Of a stretch of DNA of 64,000 bases, positions 41,219 through 49,931 are shown one piece after another. Position 1 is the stretch's first letter, and each line of letters begins with the position of its first letter. The position numbers were made by a program, and so were the translations under genes. The notes below the pieces were generated by a model. The model was not told the origin of the DNA, did not search any database, and was given only the letters and a program-made list of their open reading frames with translations. Source of the stretch: Rubidibacter lacunae KORDI 51-2 (GTDB lineage: Bacteria; Cyanobacteriota; Cyanobacteriia; Cyanobacteriales; Rubidibacteraceae); NCBI RefSeq assembly GCF_000473895.1, contig NZ_ASSJ01000081.1:1-64000 (forward strand). Direction: 5' to 3'.

Positions 41219-41562
41219 TTAGGAACGCGGCCAGCCTTTTTCGGCTGGGTAGAGAACGTACCCAGCGACCGTCTCGGTCTGAGCGTCGGTCAGGCGTCCC
41301 TGAAATCGCGGCATTGCATTTTTCCATAGGTTACTTGCTTGACGATTGCTTCTTGCGAATACATACCGAACTGCTCCAAAGCATCCATCTTCAAGGTCTT
41401 GTTTGCCATGATGTGGTTGATTCACGAAGCGTGGCAAGCTGCGCAGTTCGACTGAAAGAGTTGTGCGCCGTTCGGTTCCGCCAATGCCGGACGCGTCCAG
41501 ATCCAGGTCAAACAGGGCGCAAGCAGACAGGTAGAAACAACAATTTGTTTCAGGGCTATCAA
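41219..41562 (-). pseudogene. petJ: Cytochrome c6 (petJ) pseudogene, one nonsense and one frameshift
   Basis: Reading leftward from a TTG at 41562, the frame gives a signal peptide (IVVSTCLLAPCLTW, cleavage after PALA) and GAQLFQSNCAACHAS with the haem motif CAACH at 41431-41445. A TGA then stops it at 41422-41424. The same frame resumes with [20 protein letters not shown] and VKQVTYGK until a run of five T on the plus strand (41319-41323). One extra base there restores [23 protein letters not shown] and the AEKGW end, which finishes at 41219. Every hallmark of plastocyanin-replacing cytochrome c6 is present, broken by just two changes. Confidence 0.85.
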
Positions 41563-41572
41563 GTCTCTCCAA

Positions 41573-41989
41573 CGGGAAGCAAGTGTAAGCCGGTCACAAC
41601 GTTAAAGGCGGACAGCCATTACAGTCAACAGACAGCTCGTCATAGTAAACATGAAAAGATGTCCTAAACCGTGATTCGTCTGATGACATCTTGGCTCCAA
41701 GCCGCCGCTTTTTGGGGGACGTGGGAGTGTTGTCTCGACCGTCAATTGCGGTCGCCGAAAGATGCGAAGCATGTTTTGAATAGTTCTGACCTCGAGTCAA
41801 TGCCGACACTTTGCCTGTCAAAAAAGTCTCAGCATGTAATTAGTTTTCATATTAAGAAGATATGACTCGGCATAGCTTGACTACCACCCCGAGCAGTGAT
41901 TGGCTCGATATTAGGTGGATCGAGCGTTGCTATGCTTTGCGTGAAGTCGATAGCCTTTTTTGTATTGAATCCTCGCCTGTTGCAGGATA
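41573..41989. other. AT-richer intergenic stretch
   Basis: About 420 bases between the cytochrome c6 remnant and purU are clearly lower in GC than most of the window. A 60-codon rightward frame at 41862-42044 overlaps the purU end and is not supported. Confidence 0.35.
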
Positions 41990-42853
41990 TCAGTCGAAAA
42001 CAACTGTACGATTGTTATATTCAAGTACGCGATTCTGTAGGTGAAGCCAAACTGCCTTAGATAAAACAATCCGCTCTACATCTTTACCTTTTCTGATCAG
42101 GTCGATTTCCGAGTCGCGGTGGCTTACTCTTATCACTTCTTGATCGATGATAGGACCACCATCAAGTTCCTCGGTAACGTAATGGGCGGTTGCACCGACA
42201 ATTTTGACGCCGCGTTGATAAGCTCGCCGATAAGGGTGTGCGCCGGGGAAAGCCGGGAGGAATGAGTGGTGAATATTAATGACTCTAGAAAACTTAGCAA
42301 GGAATGCAGGACTGAGGATCTGCATGTATTTAGCAAGTACCACTAAGTCAATGTCATATTTATGGAGCAGCTCGAGCTGTTGTCTCTCTCGATCGCCCCT
42401 GTTTGTTTTATCGATGGGTATGTAATGGAAGTCAATTTCAAACTGTTTGGCAATTGGTTCTAATTTTCGATGGTTGCTGATGATTAAAGGGATGGTAGCT
42501 CGCAGTTCACCAGATTGATGTCGCCATAACAAATCAAGTAGACAATGCTCTTGTTTGCTAACCCAGATAGCCAGTCGAGGAATGCTATCTGAAAAATGTA
42601 GTTGCCAACTAGCTTCTAGCTCTGAAGCCAGCTTGGAAAACTCATATTCGATCGCTTTGCGCTCGAGCTCGAACCCATCCATGCTCCATTCTAGACGGGT
42701 GAGAAATACTCCTTGAACCCGATCGGTATGGTGGTCGGCATGAATGATATTACCGTTGTTGGCATGAATAAAACCTGAAAGAGTGGCAACCAGTCCGCGT
42801 CTGTCCGGACAGGAAACTAATATTGTTGCTGTTGGCGGGAGTGTGCTAGACAT
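41990..42853 (-). CDS. purU: Formyltetrahydrofolate deformylase
   Basis: This 287-residue enzyme hydrolyses 10-formyl-THF to formate and THF, balancing one-carbon pools. An N-terminal ACT domain (ATILVSCPDRRGLVATLSGFI) precedes the formyltransferase-like domain, with ISNH (the family's SNH site), VVLAKYMQIL, HHSFLPAFPGAHPYRRAY and the HYVTEELDGGPII loop with its conserved aspartate. The ATG at 42853 gives the usual start. The gene is more AT-rich than its neighbours, which may indicate recent acquisition, though PurU is also found as a native gene in other bacteria. Confidence 0.95.
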   Translation of the reverse strand: MSSTLPPTATILVSCPDRRGLVATLSGFIHANNGNIIHADHHTDRVQGVFLTRLEWSMDGFELERKAIEYEFSKLASELEASWQLHFSDSIPRLAIWVSKQEHCLLDLLWRHQSGELRATIPLIISNHRKLEPIAKQFEIDFHYIPIDKTNRGDRERQQLELLHKYDIDLVVLAKYMQILSPAFLAKFSRVINIHHSFLPAFPGAHPYRRAYQRGVKIVGATAHYVTEELDGGPIIDQEVIRVSHRDSEIDLIRKGKDVERIVLSKAVWLHLQNRVLEYNNRTVVFD

Positions 42854-43838
42854 CTTGGGAGAGCTATGGTGCAACTATGACTTCCTCGATTAGCGAAACG
42901 CAACGAGGAATTTCTACACTTGCATACCGGCACTAGCAGCCATGTGCAGCGATCGCGAGAAAACTGGTTCCAGAAGTTCCCTTAAACCGCGGTGCATAGT
43001 AAACAAGCAAGGACTATTGCACGAATAATAGCTGGCATCGTTCCCAGGAAGCCAAACGTTGAAACAAACCTTTAATCAAAAAGCTATTGGGCACCTCGAT
43101 TAATTCGCTCAAGATCGAAGTTCAGCACAGCAGCCTAGGCATTTCAGTAGCCAATACACTAAATTCCCGCAATCTATAGAGGTCCCTTATTAGAACAGCA
43201 GGAGTTCCTGGAGCTTCGATCTTACTGACTCAGCTCCATTGTCTGGTGGCATCGAATTGGGTTTGCATGCTGTCGTCGATTATGGCTTGCTCCTCATGCG
43301 AAAAAGCGTATTTGTGATATCCTCTGGGCAGAGCCCTGACACTTCAATTATTCCTCCAGATTGAGAAGACACCCAAGACTATCATTGCCGTAACTGGTCT
43401 TTCGCTGACTGCACAGAACGGGCGGGCCATAGCTATACAAAATAGCTGGAGCGGAAAACAGCCGGAACGACTGGTTTTGCCTCCAGAAAACATGCCGTGC
43501 TCTCCCGCAGTAGTCGGAGATTATATAAAACACACGCAGTTTGCCGAAGAGATAGCAACGTCCGTCCGATTCAATTGTGGTCGCGCCTCCGCTTGCCCCA
43601 ACCGACTGTCTCCTAACTTGCTCGCAGGAGATCGGGGGCCGTGGTTCGTTGCTGGCTAACGTCGATGCCGCAAAATGGCAGAACAACGAGCAAATTGTTG
43701 GAGTCGATGCCACCGTGACCGATCTTTCCATAACGTCTGTCCACGGGGGCTGCTGTGAAAACTGAACTTTGACGCGATCGCCGGGGTTGCATTCCACCGA
43801 TGTCTGCGACAACACGATGTATTCGCGAGATTGTCTAG
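42854..43838. other. Long AT-richer spacer
   Basis: This spacer of nearly 1 kb holds one dispersed repeat (43089-43170) and a leftward 155-codon frame (43348-43815) without any recognised motif. I do not call that frame a gene. Confidence 0.35.
43089..43170. repeat. Dispersed repeat, IS-terminus-like, copy 2
   Basis: It starts GGGCACCTCGATTAATTCGC, identical in its first 26 bases to 46008 onward, and stays recognisably similar for about 80 bases before fading. The same core ATTAATTCGCTC is at 32036. It is probably the end of a decayed insertion sequence. Confidence 0.6.
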
Positions 43839-44000
43839 CCTGGATTATTCATGAACTCTTATGCGGAGACCCTAAACCTTTTGCCGTGCAAGGCTTGCAG
43901 ACTTTTTCGCTCAATGACAGTGCGTTTCTATACACGTAGATTGGAGCCTAGTCAGAGCAAGGGTTTGAGGCTTCTTCAAAATCTTCGTGAATAATCCAGG
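43839..44000. repeat. MITE-like repeat, copy C (162 bp)
   Basis: This is the best-preserved copy. The ends are inverted repeats of CCTGGATTATTCATGAA and TTCGTGAATAATCCAGG, and both flanks are CTAG, so the palindrome reads CTAGCCTGGATTATTCA. An inner, imperfect inverted repeat pairs AAACCTTTTGC with GCAAGGGTTT. It contains no protein frame of note. Confidence 0.9.
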
Positions 44001-44242
44001 CTAGGTCGCCATTGGTTGCTGCCTACCCTCAGAGATGGGGGTATACTGTCCGTTTTAGATGTTGGTGCTGGAGGGCTAAGCTATGTCACCGCATTTTCTG
44101 CATCGCCCCCCCCGGACGGAAGTTTTTTAGATACCGACCGGAGTGACAAACTCATCTGCGAGCGAGTAGACTTCCGCCTCGTGCTGTCCGGTTAGATTTA
44201 TTGCGAGCAGGATTAAGCATGAAGTGTCTTTAGTGTGGTGCG

Positions 44243-45643
44243 ATGAATACCAAAGAAGAGCGAACCGAGCCTCAAGGTCAATACCATCAACGCAAGCAGC
44301 GCTTGACCGTTTTCAATCCTCGTGAACGCGATCCCGGACGCGGACAGTTTAGCGATCGCTTCTTCGCCAGTAGCCTGACGTTACTCTCGGACGGCGATCG
44401 GTTTTTCTTCACGCGCGAGCAACTCGCCTATGTCCTCGAAAAACGCCTCAAATCCAGGCAATTCCCAGTCTTTGCTGGCACGAGCATCTTGGCTTCGGTC
44501 GGCACGCTGGCGGTTGGTGCGGCTGGCTTGTTGTTAGCATTTGGCATCTTCATCTTTACAGTCGATCGCTTGTTTTGGTTCGCGATCGCGATCGCGATCG
44601 CCAGTTGCATTCTTTTGAACGTTTTTTATCGCATTCTGCGCGTTGGCATTCGCCTCAGCTTTTCTCCCGAGCGGACCAACCATGCCGTCCGACAAGGCGG
44701 GGCGGCTGCTCTTTTGCTCTCAGGCAGTGCGCTCTTGCTAGTTGCCCTTCTTGCTCCTGCTCTCCTTATCAAAATTACCTGTGGGATTATCGGTGCGATC
44801 GGGCTCGGATCGGGGATCTGGAACCTGCGGCGAGCGCGCTTGTTTCATCAGTCACCGGACGTGGATGCAACCAACCTTGCCGAGTGGCTCGAACGCTGGC
44901 AAGAAGCCGGCTACGGTTGCGAAAAGCTCCTACCCCCAGGCGGAAACGAGGCGATCGTTAACCTGCCCGTACATTGCACTCGCGTCGTCATTTGCGATTC
45001 TCCAGATACCGCCCATTTGTTGATTGCTAACGGCATCTGCCGTGATTTTAATTGCGCGGTTATTGGTCTTTCTGCGGAGGAACTCTTGCAACCTCCTGCG
45101 TCGGTGAAAGAGGCGATTCTCGATCTTAAATGCATGTCGGAACTAAGCGTTTTCGTTTTGCACGATGCTAGCGGTAATGGAGTTAAGTACGTTCCAAGTC
45201 TTTGCAGCAACCTAACGTGGTTTTCCGATACCTCCTTCATCATTTATGACTTGGGATTGCTGCCCAGGCAGATATTCAAACGCGGTCACTTCACGATCCG
45301 CAAATCATCTGCTGCTGCAGAATCGGCGCAGCGCTTGACGGAAACGGTTCGTAAAGAGCTTGCTAATAGCGAACTAGCTTGGCTCGATGCCGGATATCAT
45401 GTAGAGCTGGCATCTCTGATGCCGAGACGTCTCCTCCAGATCGTCTCGCAAGGTATCAAAAACAGTGCGGTTCCTAGCGGAATCGCTGCGCCTATCCGCG
45501 GAGGTGAAGTTCGCTCGAACCAAAGTTCGGGTAACCTCTCTGCGGATGCCTTCGAAATGAACGATTCAGTCAGATGCGATCGCCCGGAAGCGAGCGACGG
45601 GGTGCAGTCGGAAGCTCCTGCAACGGATGAATTGGGCACGTAG
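44243..45643 (+). CDS. Four-helix membrane protein with soluble C-terminal domain, unknown
   Basis: This 466-residue protein is not one I recognise. Residues 1-75 are polar and basic. Four hydrophobic segments follow, at about 76-104, 108-134, 154-176 and 178-196, separated by a short loop with RTNHAVRQGG. From 200 to about 410 lies a cytoplasmic-looking alpha/beta domain (RVVICDSPDTAHLLIANGIC, then FNCAVIGLSAEELLQP and LSVFVLHDASGNGVKYVP). The tail is disordered and acidic. The alternation of strands with acidic ends (VVICDSPD, VFVLHDASGNG) is reminiscent of Rossmann- or Toprim-type folds, but that is only an impression. It stands alone between repeat-rich spacers. Confidence 0.6.
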   Translation: MNTKEERTEPQGQYHQRKQRLTVFNPRERDPGRGQFSDRFFASSLTLLSDGDRFFFTREQLAYVLEKRLKSRQFPVFAGTSILASVGTLAVGAAGLLLAFGIFIFTVDRLFWFAIAIAIASCILLNVFYRILRVGIRLSFSPERTNHAVRQGGAAALLLSGSALLLVALLAPALLIKITCGIIGAIGLGSGIWNLRRARLFHQSPDVDATNLAEWLERWQEAGYGCEKLLPPGGNEAIVNLPVHCTRVVICDSPDTAHLLIANGICRDFNCAVIGLSAEELLQPPASVKEAILDLKCMSELSVFVLHDASGNGVKYVPSLCSNLTWFSDTSFIIYDLGLLPRQIFKRGHFTIRKSSAAAESAQRLTETVRKELANSELAWLDAGYHVELASLMPRRLLQIVSQGIKNSAVPSGIAAPIRGGEVRSNQSSGNLSADAFEMNDSVRCDRPEASDGVQSEAPATDELGT

Positions 45644-46007
45644 CCGTGGAACGGCGGGCTTGTCCATAGCAGTAGCTAGCCCAAGCGCAGGGATCTCTGC
45701 TGCTCAATAATCCTTTCTATACGACTCTAGCCTTCTACCCCAACAAGTCCTCCACTGTAAAAATGTAACGTTTGCCAAGACCCGCGCAAGGCAAGTGATG
45801 TAGATCGCTTTACCCGGACTGCGTCCCGATTGCATCACGTCGTATTGGAAGGCTGCGCGCCGGTAACTCGTCGAACTCAAACCCTTCGGACCGCACCGCA
45901 CCGCACCCCTTAGTCAGCTTTAGGCGGGCTCTCTCGCCGCCAGCTGTGGGATCTCACGGGCGATGAGGACAGCTCAGCAGATCGCTCATACACCGACTTT
46001 ATCCGTA

Positions 46008-46100
46008 GGGCACCTCGATTAATTCGCTCAAGACCCAAGATCGTCACGGCAGCACGGGCTTTCAACCGCCGGTACGCCACATTCCGGCAATTTTTCTGGT
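46008..46100. repeat. Dispersed repeat, IS-terminus-like, copy 3
   Basis: It starts GGGCACCTCGATTAATTCGC and continues with similarity to both 32036-32130 and 43089-43170. Read leftward it encodes CGVPAVES, close to CGVTAAEG at copy 1. It is most likely the 3' end of an old transposase gene plus its terminal repeat. Confidence 0.6.
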
Positions 46101-46254
46101 GCCCTGTAGCGCTCTCGGCGCGACTGTCTCTAATTCTTTTACGTCCGAATCATTTGGTTGACGTTTCGGAGCGCCGCAATCGGATGCGCGATCGCTAGCA
46201 TCTTACTCAACCTTTAATCCCGCTAGATTGCTACGAGCTCGTGTTTGCTAAAAG

Positions 46255-46406
46255 CAGTTGAGAATCTCATTCGGACACTTCAAGTCTGCAATGACGATAC
46301 ATAGACTTCCATTCTGGAGATCGTCCCGACCAACCTTTCCGTTGCTATTGCTAATAGACTTCCATTCTGGAGATCGTCCCGACCAACCTTTCCGTTGCTA
46401 TTGCTA
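46255..46406. repeat. Interspersed repeat with 53-bp tandem duplication, copy 1
   Basis: The first 46 bases contain CATTCGGACACTTCAAGTCTGC. They are followed by two identical 53-bp units at 46301-46353 and 46354-46406, each starting ATAGACTTCCATTCTGGAGA. A single-unit relative lies inverted at 57035-57120. The two units are identical, so the duplication is recent. Confidence 0.85.
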
Positions 46407-46433
46407 GCCGTTGCAGGACGCGCAGTCGTCACG

Positions 46434-47237
46434 CTAAATGTCGATTTTATCGATCTCGGCGTCCAAACCGGCATCGCGTAATTCTCCCCGCCAGGCACGT
46501 GCCACCGACCGCGATGGAAACGGACCCACAGTCACTACCTTTTCGCCATCGAGTTCCCGCGACTGCACCGTACAGGGAAATGCACCGGCTGCTTGCACGG
46601 CGGCGGCAACAGTCTCCACTTCTTCAGGCGATGCGGAAACGGTCACAAAGAACATGCGGCCTTCAATAGGATTGAACCGGGCGGTTTCTTCAGGCGCGAT
46701 GGCAACCGGCGAGGTGCCGGGCTGGGATGGTACTGGCGGAGCCGGTAACTGACCGGGGGGCGTCAAGCCCGACTCGAAGGGGGTGCTGGCAATCGGCGGC
46801 GCACCGTTTAGCGGCACGATCTGTGCGGCTACGCCCATAACGCTGAGATCTTGAGCGAGCTGCAGCGCGTTCACGGACTCGGAAAACAATCCGGCTTGAA
46901 TAATTCCTTCCCCTTTGCGCACGAAGGCATTGGGGACGACTGCCTGGACGCGCCACAGCATTTGCGAGTCGTTGGCCGGCACCTGCACTCGGTAAATCCC
47001 TGCTCGCGTCGTCGGTGCTGGTGCCGGAGTTGGCGTGCCATAACTTGGGGTACCCGGCGAAGCGGGCGGCGGCTCGAAGGTGAACCCGCCATCGGGTGGC
47101 GGCGGTGGCGGGAGCTGTGCGCCGGCAGGGGAGGCCGATGTCAGGATGCTACCGACGACAGCGATCGCGCAGGCGAGCACCGCTGTCGGGCTTGGGAACA
47201 GGAAACGAGCCGGCTGCAAACGAGGGTGACGGGTCAT
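46434..47237 (-). CDS. Secreted proline-rich protein with two SPOR-like segments
   Basis: Starting from the ATG at 47237 gives 267 residues with a signal peptide (TAVLACAIAVVGSILTSASP, cleavage near AGA). A proline-rich linker (LPPPPPPDGG, SYGTPTPAPAP) follows, then two similar blocks: YRVQVPANDSQMLWRVQAVVPNAF to AQIVP, and FFVTVSASPEEVETVAAAVQAAG to LDAEIDKID. Each block looks like a SPOR-type ~70-residue fold that binds peptidoglycan glycan strands, but family membership is an inference. The open frame extends 32 codons upstream without signal character. Confidence 0.65.
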   Translation of the reverse strand: MTRHPRLQPARFLFPSPTAVLACAIAVVGSILTSASPAGAQLPPPPPPDGGFTFEPPPASPGTPSYGTPTPAPAPTTRAGIYRVQVPANDSQMLWRVQAVVPNAFVRKGEGIIQAGLFSESVNALQLAQDLSVMGVAAQIVPLNGAPPIASTPFESGLTPPGQLPAPPVPSQPGTSPVAIAPEETARFNPIEGRMFFVTVSASPEEVETVAAAVQAAGAFPCTVQSRELDGEKVVTVGPFPSRSVARAWRGELRDAGLDAEIDKIDI

Positions 47238-47561
47238 TGTTCTTGGTCTGCGTAATAGATGGGTTTTCGGCAAACGGGCAGGTGTTTTACCTGCGAATGG
47301 ACGGTGCGGGTTGAGTCGGTTGCTGCGATCCATCCAATCAAACCAGCGGAACCATTAGGGGGCGAACTGGCAATGGATATGCGAGAAGTGCAACCCGGAA
47401 GCGGGCGCGACAGCGGGAGGCGACCGGAGAACCCGAGGCGGTCAGGGGGGCAGGGGCTGAGCTCCCGAATGCTAGCCTGAGGGAAGTAAACACTTCGCAC
47501 GGGCGTCCAGAAAGACATTGCGAGATGGTTATCGAGACGAATAGAAACGCGCACGCGATCC

Positions 47562-48623
47562 ATGAGCAGTAAGAAAATCGTCGTCGGACTGTCGGGCGGC
47601 GTAGACAGCTCCACCGCCGCTGCTGTCCTTCATCACCAGGGCTACGACGCGATCGGACTCACGCTTTGGTTGATGAAGGGCAAGGGTCAGTGCTGCTCGG
47701 AAGGCATGGTGGATGCTGCCTCTATCTGCGAACAGTTAGGCATTCCCCATCACATCGTCGACAGCCGCGACCTCTTTCAGAACGCAATCATTGATTACCT
47801 CGTTTCAGGATACGGAAGCGGGACGACCCCGCTACCCTGCTCGCGATGCAATAAGACGGTAAAATTTGGTCCGATGTTGCATTACGCTCGCGAGCATTTT
47901 GGGGTAGATCGCATTGCCACGGGCCATTACGCGCGCATTCTCTACGATGCCGATCGCGAGCGCTACCAACTCCTCCGGGCTCGCGATCGGCGTAAGGATC
48001 AGTCGTATTTCCTGTACGACCTGTCCCAGGAGATGCTTGCGGGTTCGCTGTTCCCGCTCGGCGAGCATGATAAGGATGCAACGCGGCGCCTGGCGCGGCA
48101 GTACGGTCTCAGCACGGCCGATAAGCCCGAAAGCCAGGATCTGTGTTTGATCGAAGCTCATGGCTCCATGCAGCAGTTTCTCGATCGCTACATAGGCCAG
48201 CAGGAAGGCGAAATTGTCGATCTCGACGGTAAGGTGCTCGGCCGTCACACCGGCATCCATCACTACACCGTCGGCCAGCGCAAGGGGTTGGGCATCGCGG
48301 CGCCCGAACCGCTTTACGTGGTTGCGCTCGACCCACCGCGAAATCGCGTGATCGTGGGCGATCGCAGCAGTGCTAGCCGCCCGGACTGCACTATGGGCTA
48401 TTTGAACTGGGTGTCGATTCCAGAACCATCGACCCCGCTGCGAGCGCAGGTCCAGGTCCGCTACCGCACGCCACCTGTGGAAGCGGTATTGGTGCCGCTG
48501 GAAGGTGGTCGCATCAAGCTGGTGTTTGACGAACCGCAGTTTGGCATCACACCCGGTCAAGCGGCCGTTGCCTATGATGGCGACGTGCTACTCGGCGGCG
48601 GACTCATCGAGCGGCCGAACTGA
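47562..48623 (+). CDS. mnmA: tRNA 2-thiouridine synthase MnmA
   Basis: This 353-residue enzyme thiolates U34 of Lys, Glu and Gln tRNAs. The PP-loop [10 protein letters not shown], the catalytic cysteine in [14 protein letters not shown] and the second in SQDLCLIE, plus IATGHYARI and [20 protein letters not shown], are all intact. The C-terminal beta-barrel ([13 protein letters not shown] and later) is complete. The ATG at 47562 gives the usual [13 protein letters not shown] start. Confidence 0.96.
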   Translation: MSSKKIVVGLSGGVDSSTAAAVLHHQGYDAIGLTLWLMKGKGQCCSEGMVDAASICEQLGIPHHIVDSRDLFQNAIIDYLVSGYGSGTTPLPCSRCNKTVKFGPMLHYAREHFGVDRIATGHYARILYDADRERYQLLRARDRRKDQSYFLYDLSQEMLAGSLFPLGEHDKDATRRLARQYGLSTADKPESQDLCLIEAHGSMQQFLDRYIGQQEGEIVDLDGKVLGRHTGIHHYTVGQRKGLGIAAPEPLYVVALDPPRNRVIVGDRSSASRPDCTMGYLNWVSIPEPSTPLRAQVQVRYRTPPVEAVLVPLEGGRIKLVFDEPQFGITPGQAAVAYDGDVLLGGGLIERPN

Positions 48624-49189
48624 GGCTCGTCAATCCAGCAAGACATGTTGGTCGAGCTGCAAGGAAGCTGTTTTGAGCGCTCGCCGCTGGCAAAATCTCG
48701 ACGTACCTGGGGCTTTAAGAGCCGGCATATAGTGTCGAGCTGGGAGCAGCCTAGAAATCTATAATTAGTGGTGGGCTGCAGCTAGGTCATGACATGGCTT
48801 ACAGGAAATTTTGGCTGAACGATCGCCGGGTAATTTACACCCCCATATTGGTTTAGTAGTCATGAACAAAGATGGAACTGCGCACGGATTTCACTGTTGT
48901 ATTGGTGGATGAAATGCCAGAATGCTCCACTGTGATTCTCCAGCTTGAAGGAAACGCTGGAATTTTGCAATCCAATTGTGAAACACAATGGCGAAGGGAT
49001 TATCAAGATTTTTGTGTAATCGAGTAAACCTAATTCCAAATACAAATCTGGATTCTCCATAGCAAATCGAGCCTGGTCTGCCTACCAATAGTGAATCGGC
49101 ACTGCCTAGCTCCTGAAGCTGGGCTTAGGTATCCCGCGTCGGGTTGCTGGTGTGCAGACGGAGAGCATCTTTTCGTCTAGTCAGGCTAG
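48624..49189. other. Spacer without supported gene
   Basis: About 570 bases between mnmA and repeat copy D; the middle part is AT-richer. Leftward 65-codon frames at 48860-49088 overlap each other and match nothing recognised. Confidence 0.35.
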
Positions 49190-49350
49190 CCTGGATTATT
49201 CATGAACTCTTATGCGGAGACCCTAAACCTATTGCCTTGCAAGGCTTGCAGACTTTTTCGCTCAATGACAGTGCGTTTCTATACACGCAGATTGGAGCTT
49301 AGTCAGAGCAAGGGTTTGAGGCTTCGAAAAATCTTCGTGAATAATCCAGG
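49190..49350. repeat. MITE-like repeat, copy D (161 bp)
   Basis: This is a complete copy one base shorter than copies B and C, with a small internal change near its right side (CTTCGAAAAATCTTCG). Both flanks are CTAG. It sits next to a decayed transposase gene and may have cut it. Confidence 0.9.
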
Positions 49351-49383
49351 CTAGGCAGGTCGCGGTTTTCTTTGCTGGGTTCT

Positions 49384-49900
49384 TCATCGTCGTGCACCGC
49401 TTACCACAAGAATCTTGAGACTCGGGTGCTGGAAACGACTGGTGATGGACCAAGCGGTGTTGAGTATGGGTGCTGACCGGGCAACCAGCGAGTAGTTCGA
49501 TGTCCGCCGCCACCGCCTGGAAGGAAACAGAGCGCTCACGCCCAGGCAACAGCGCCCGAGCAGCGGGCTCAGTTGGCTGCGGGGCTTGAGTTGCAGGCCT
49601 TGGGCTGGCTCGATGGTGAGGGTCAAAGATCTAAAGATGCCTATCACCTGTCCGGGGTAGCCGGCGGTTGCCTGCGGAGTTGCCGCGAGAAAAAATCTCA
49701 GTTGGGGAAGAACAGTCTGTTGGTCTTTGGCGGGCACAGGCTGCTCGTTCCCTTCGAGGGTCTGGAGCTGGTCTGCGGTGTGTTGCGATAGGAGGAAGCG
49801 ATTGCTGCCAATGTAAATGGAGTTGAGCGTGGTTCGCAGGGGTTAAGAGGCACTCCGAGCATTGGGTCACTTGCAGCTTGATTTTCTTCTCCAGAAGGTT
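49384..49900 (-). pseudogene. Transposase remnant, ISKra4-like
   Basis: Leftward frames give LSPLLGRCCLGVSAL in one frame and then, after a shift near 49540, SFQAVAADIELLAGCPVSTHTQ and HRLVHHQSFPAPE in another. This order resembles the ISKra4-family pattern of LSP-LLxxCCL, the AExDLxxLTG motif and STxQRLV. The 5' part is unrecognisable and the 3' end is lost where repeat copy D begins. It is clearly non-functional. Confidence 0.5.
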
Positions 49901-49931
49901 GCCCGCACCCGTAGCCACCTTATCTGAGGCT

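Larger units (their letters stand above)
45644..46433. other. Repeat-bearing spacer
   Basis: About 790 bases contain the dispersed repeat at 46008-46100 and the interspersed repeat at 46255-46406. A leftward 65-codon frame at 45704-45901 is not supported. This spacer is part of the accessory-looking stretch between 41 and 50 kb. Confidence 0.4.

Noticed and set aside
43348-43815. Leftward 155-codon frame
   Set aside because: No motif, mixed composition and overlap with repeat-rich spacer; not supportable as a gene.
46301-46406. Possible CRISPR array (two 53-bp repeats)
   Set aside because: The units are directly adjacent with no spacers, there are only two, and no cas genes are near; it is a tandem duplication inside an interspersed repeat.
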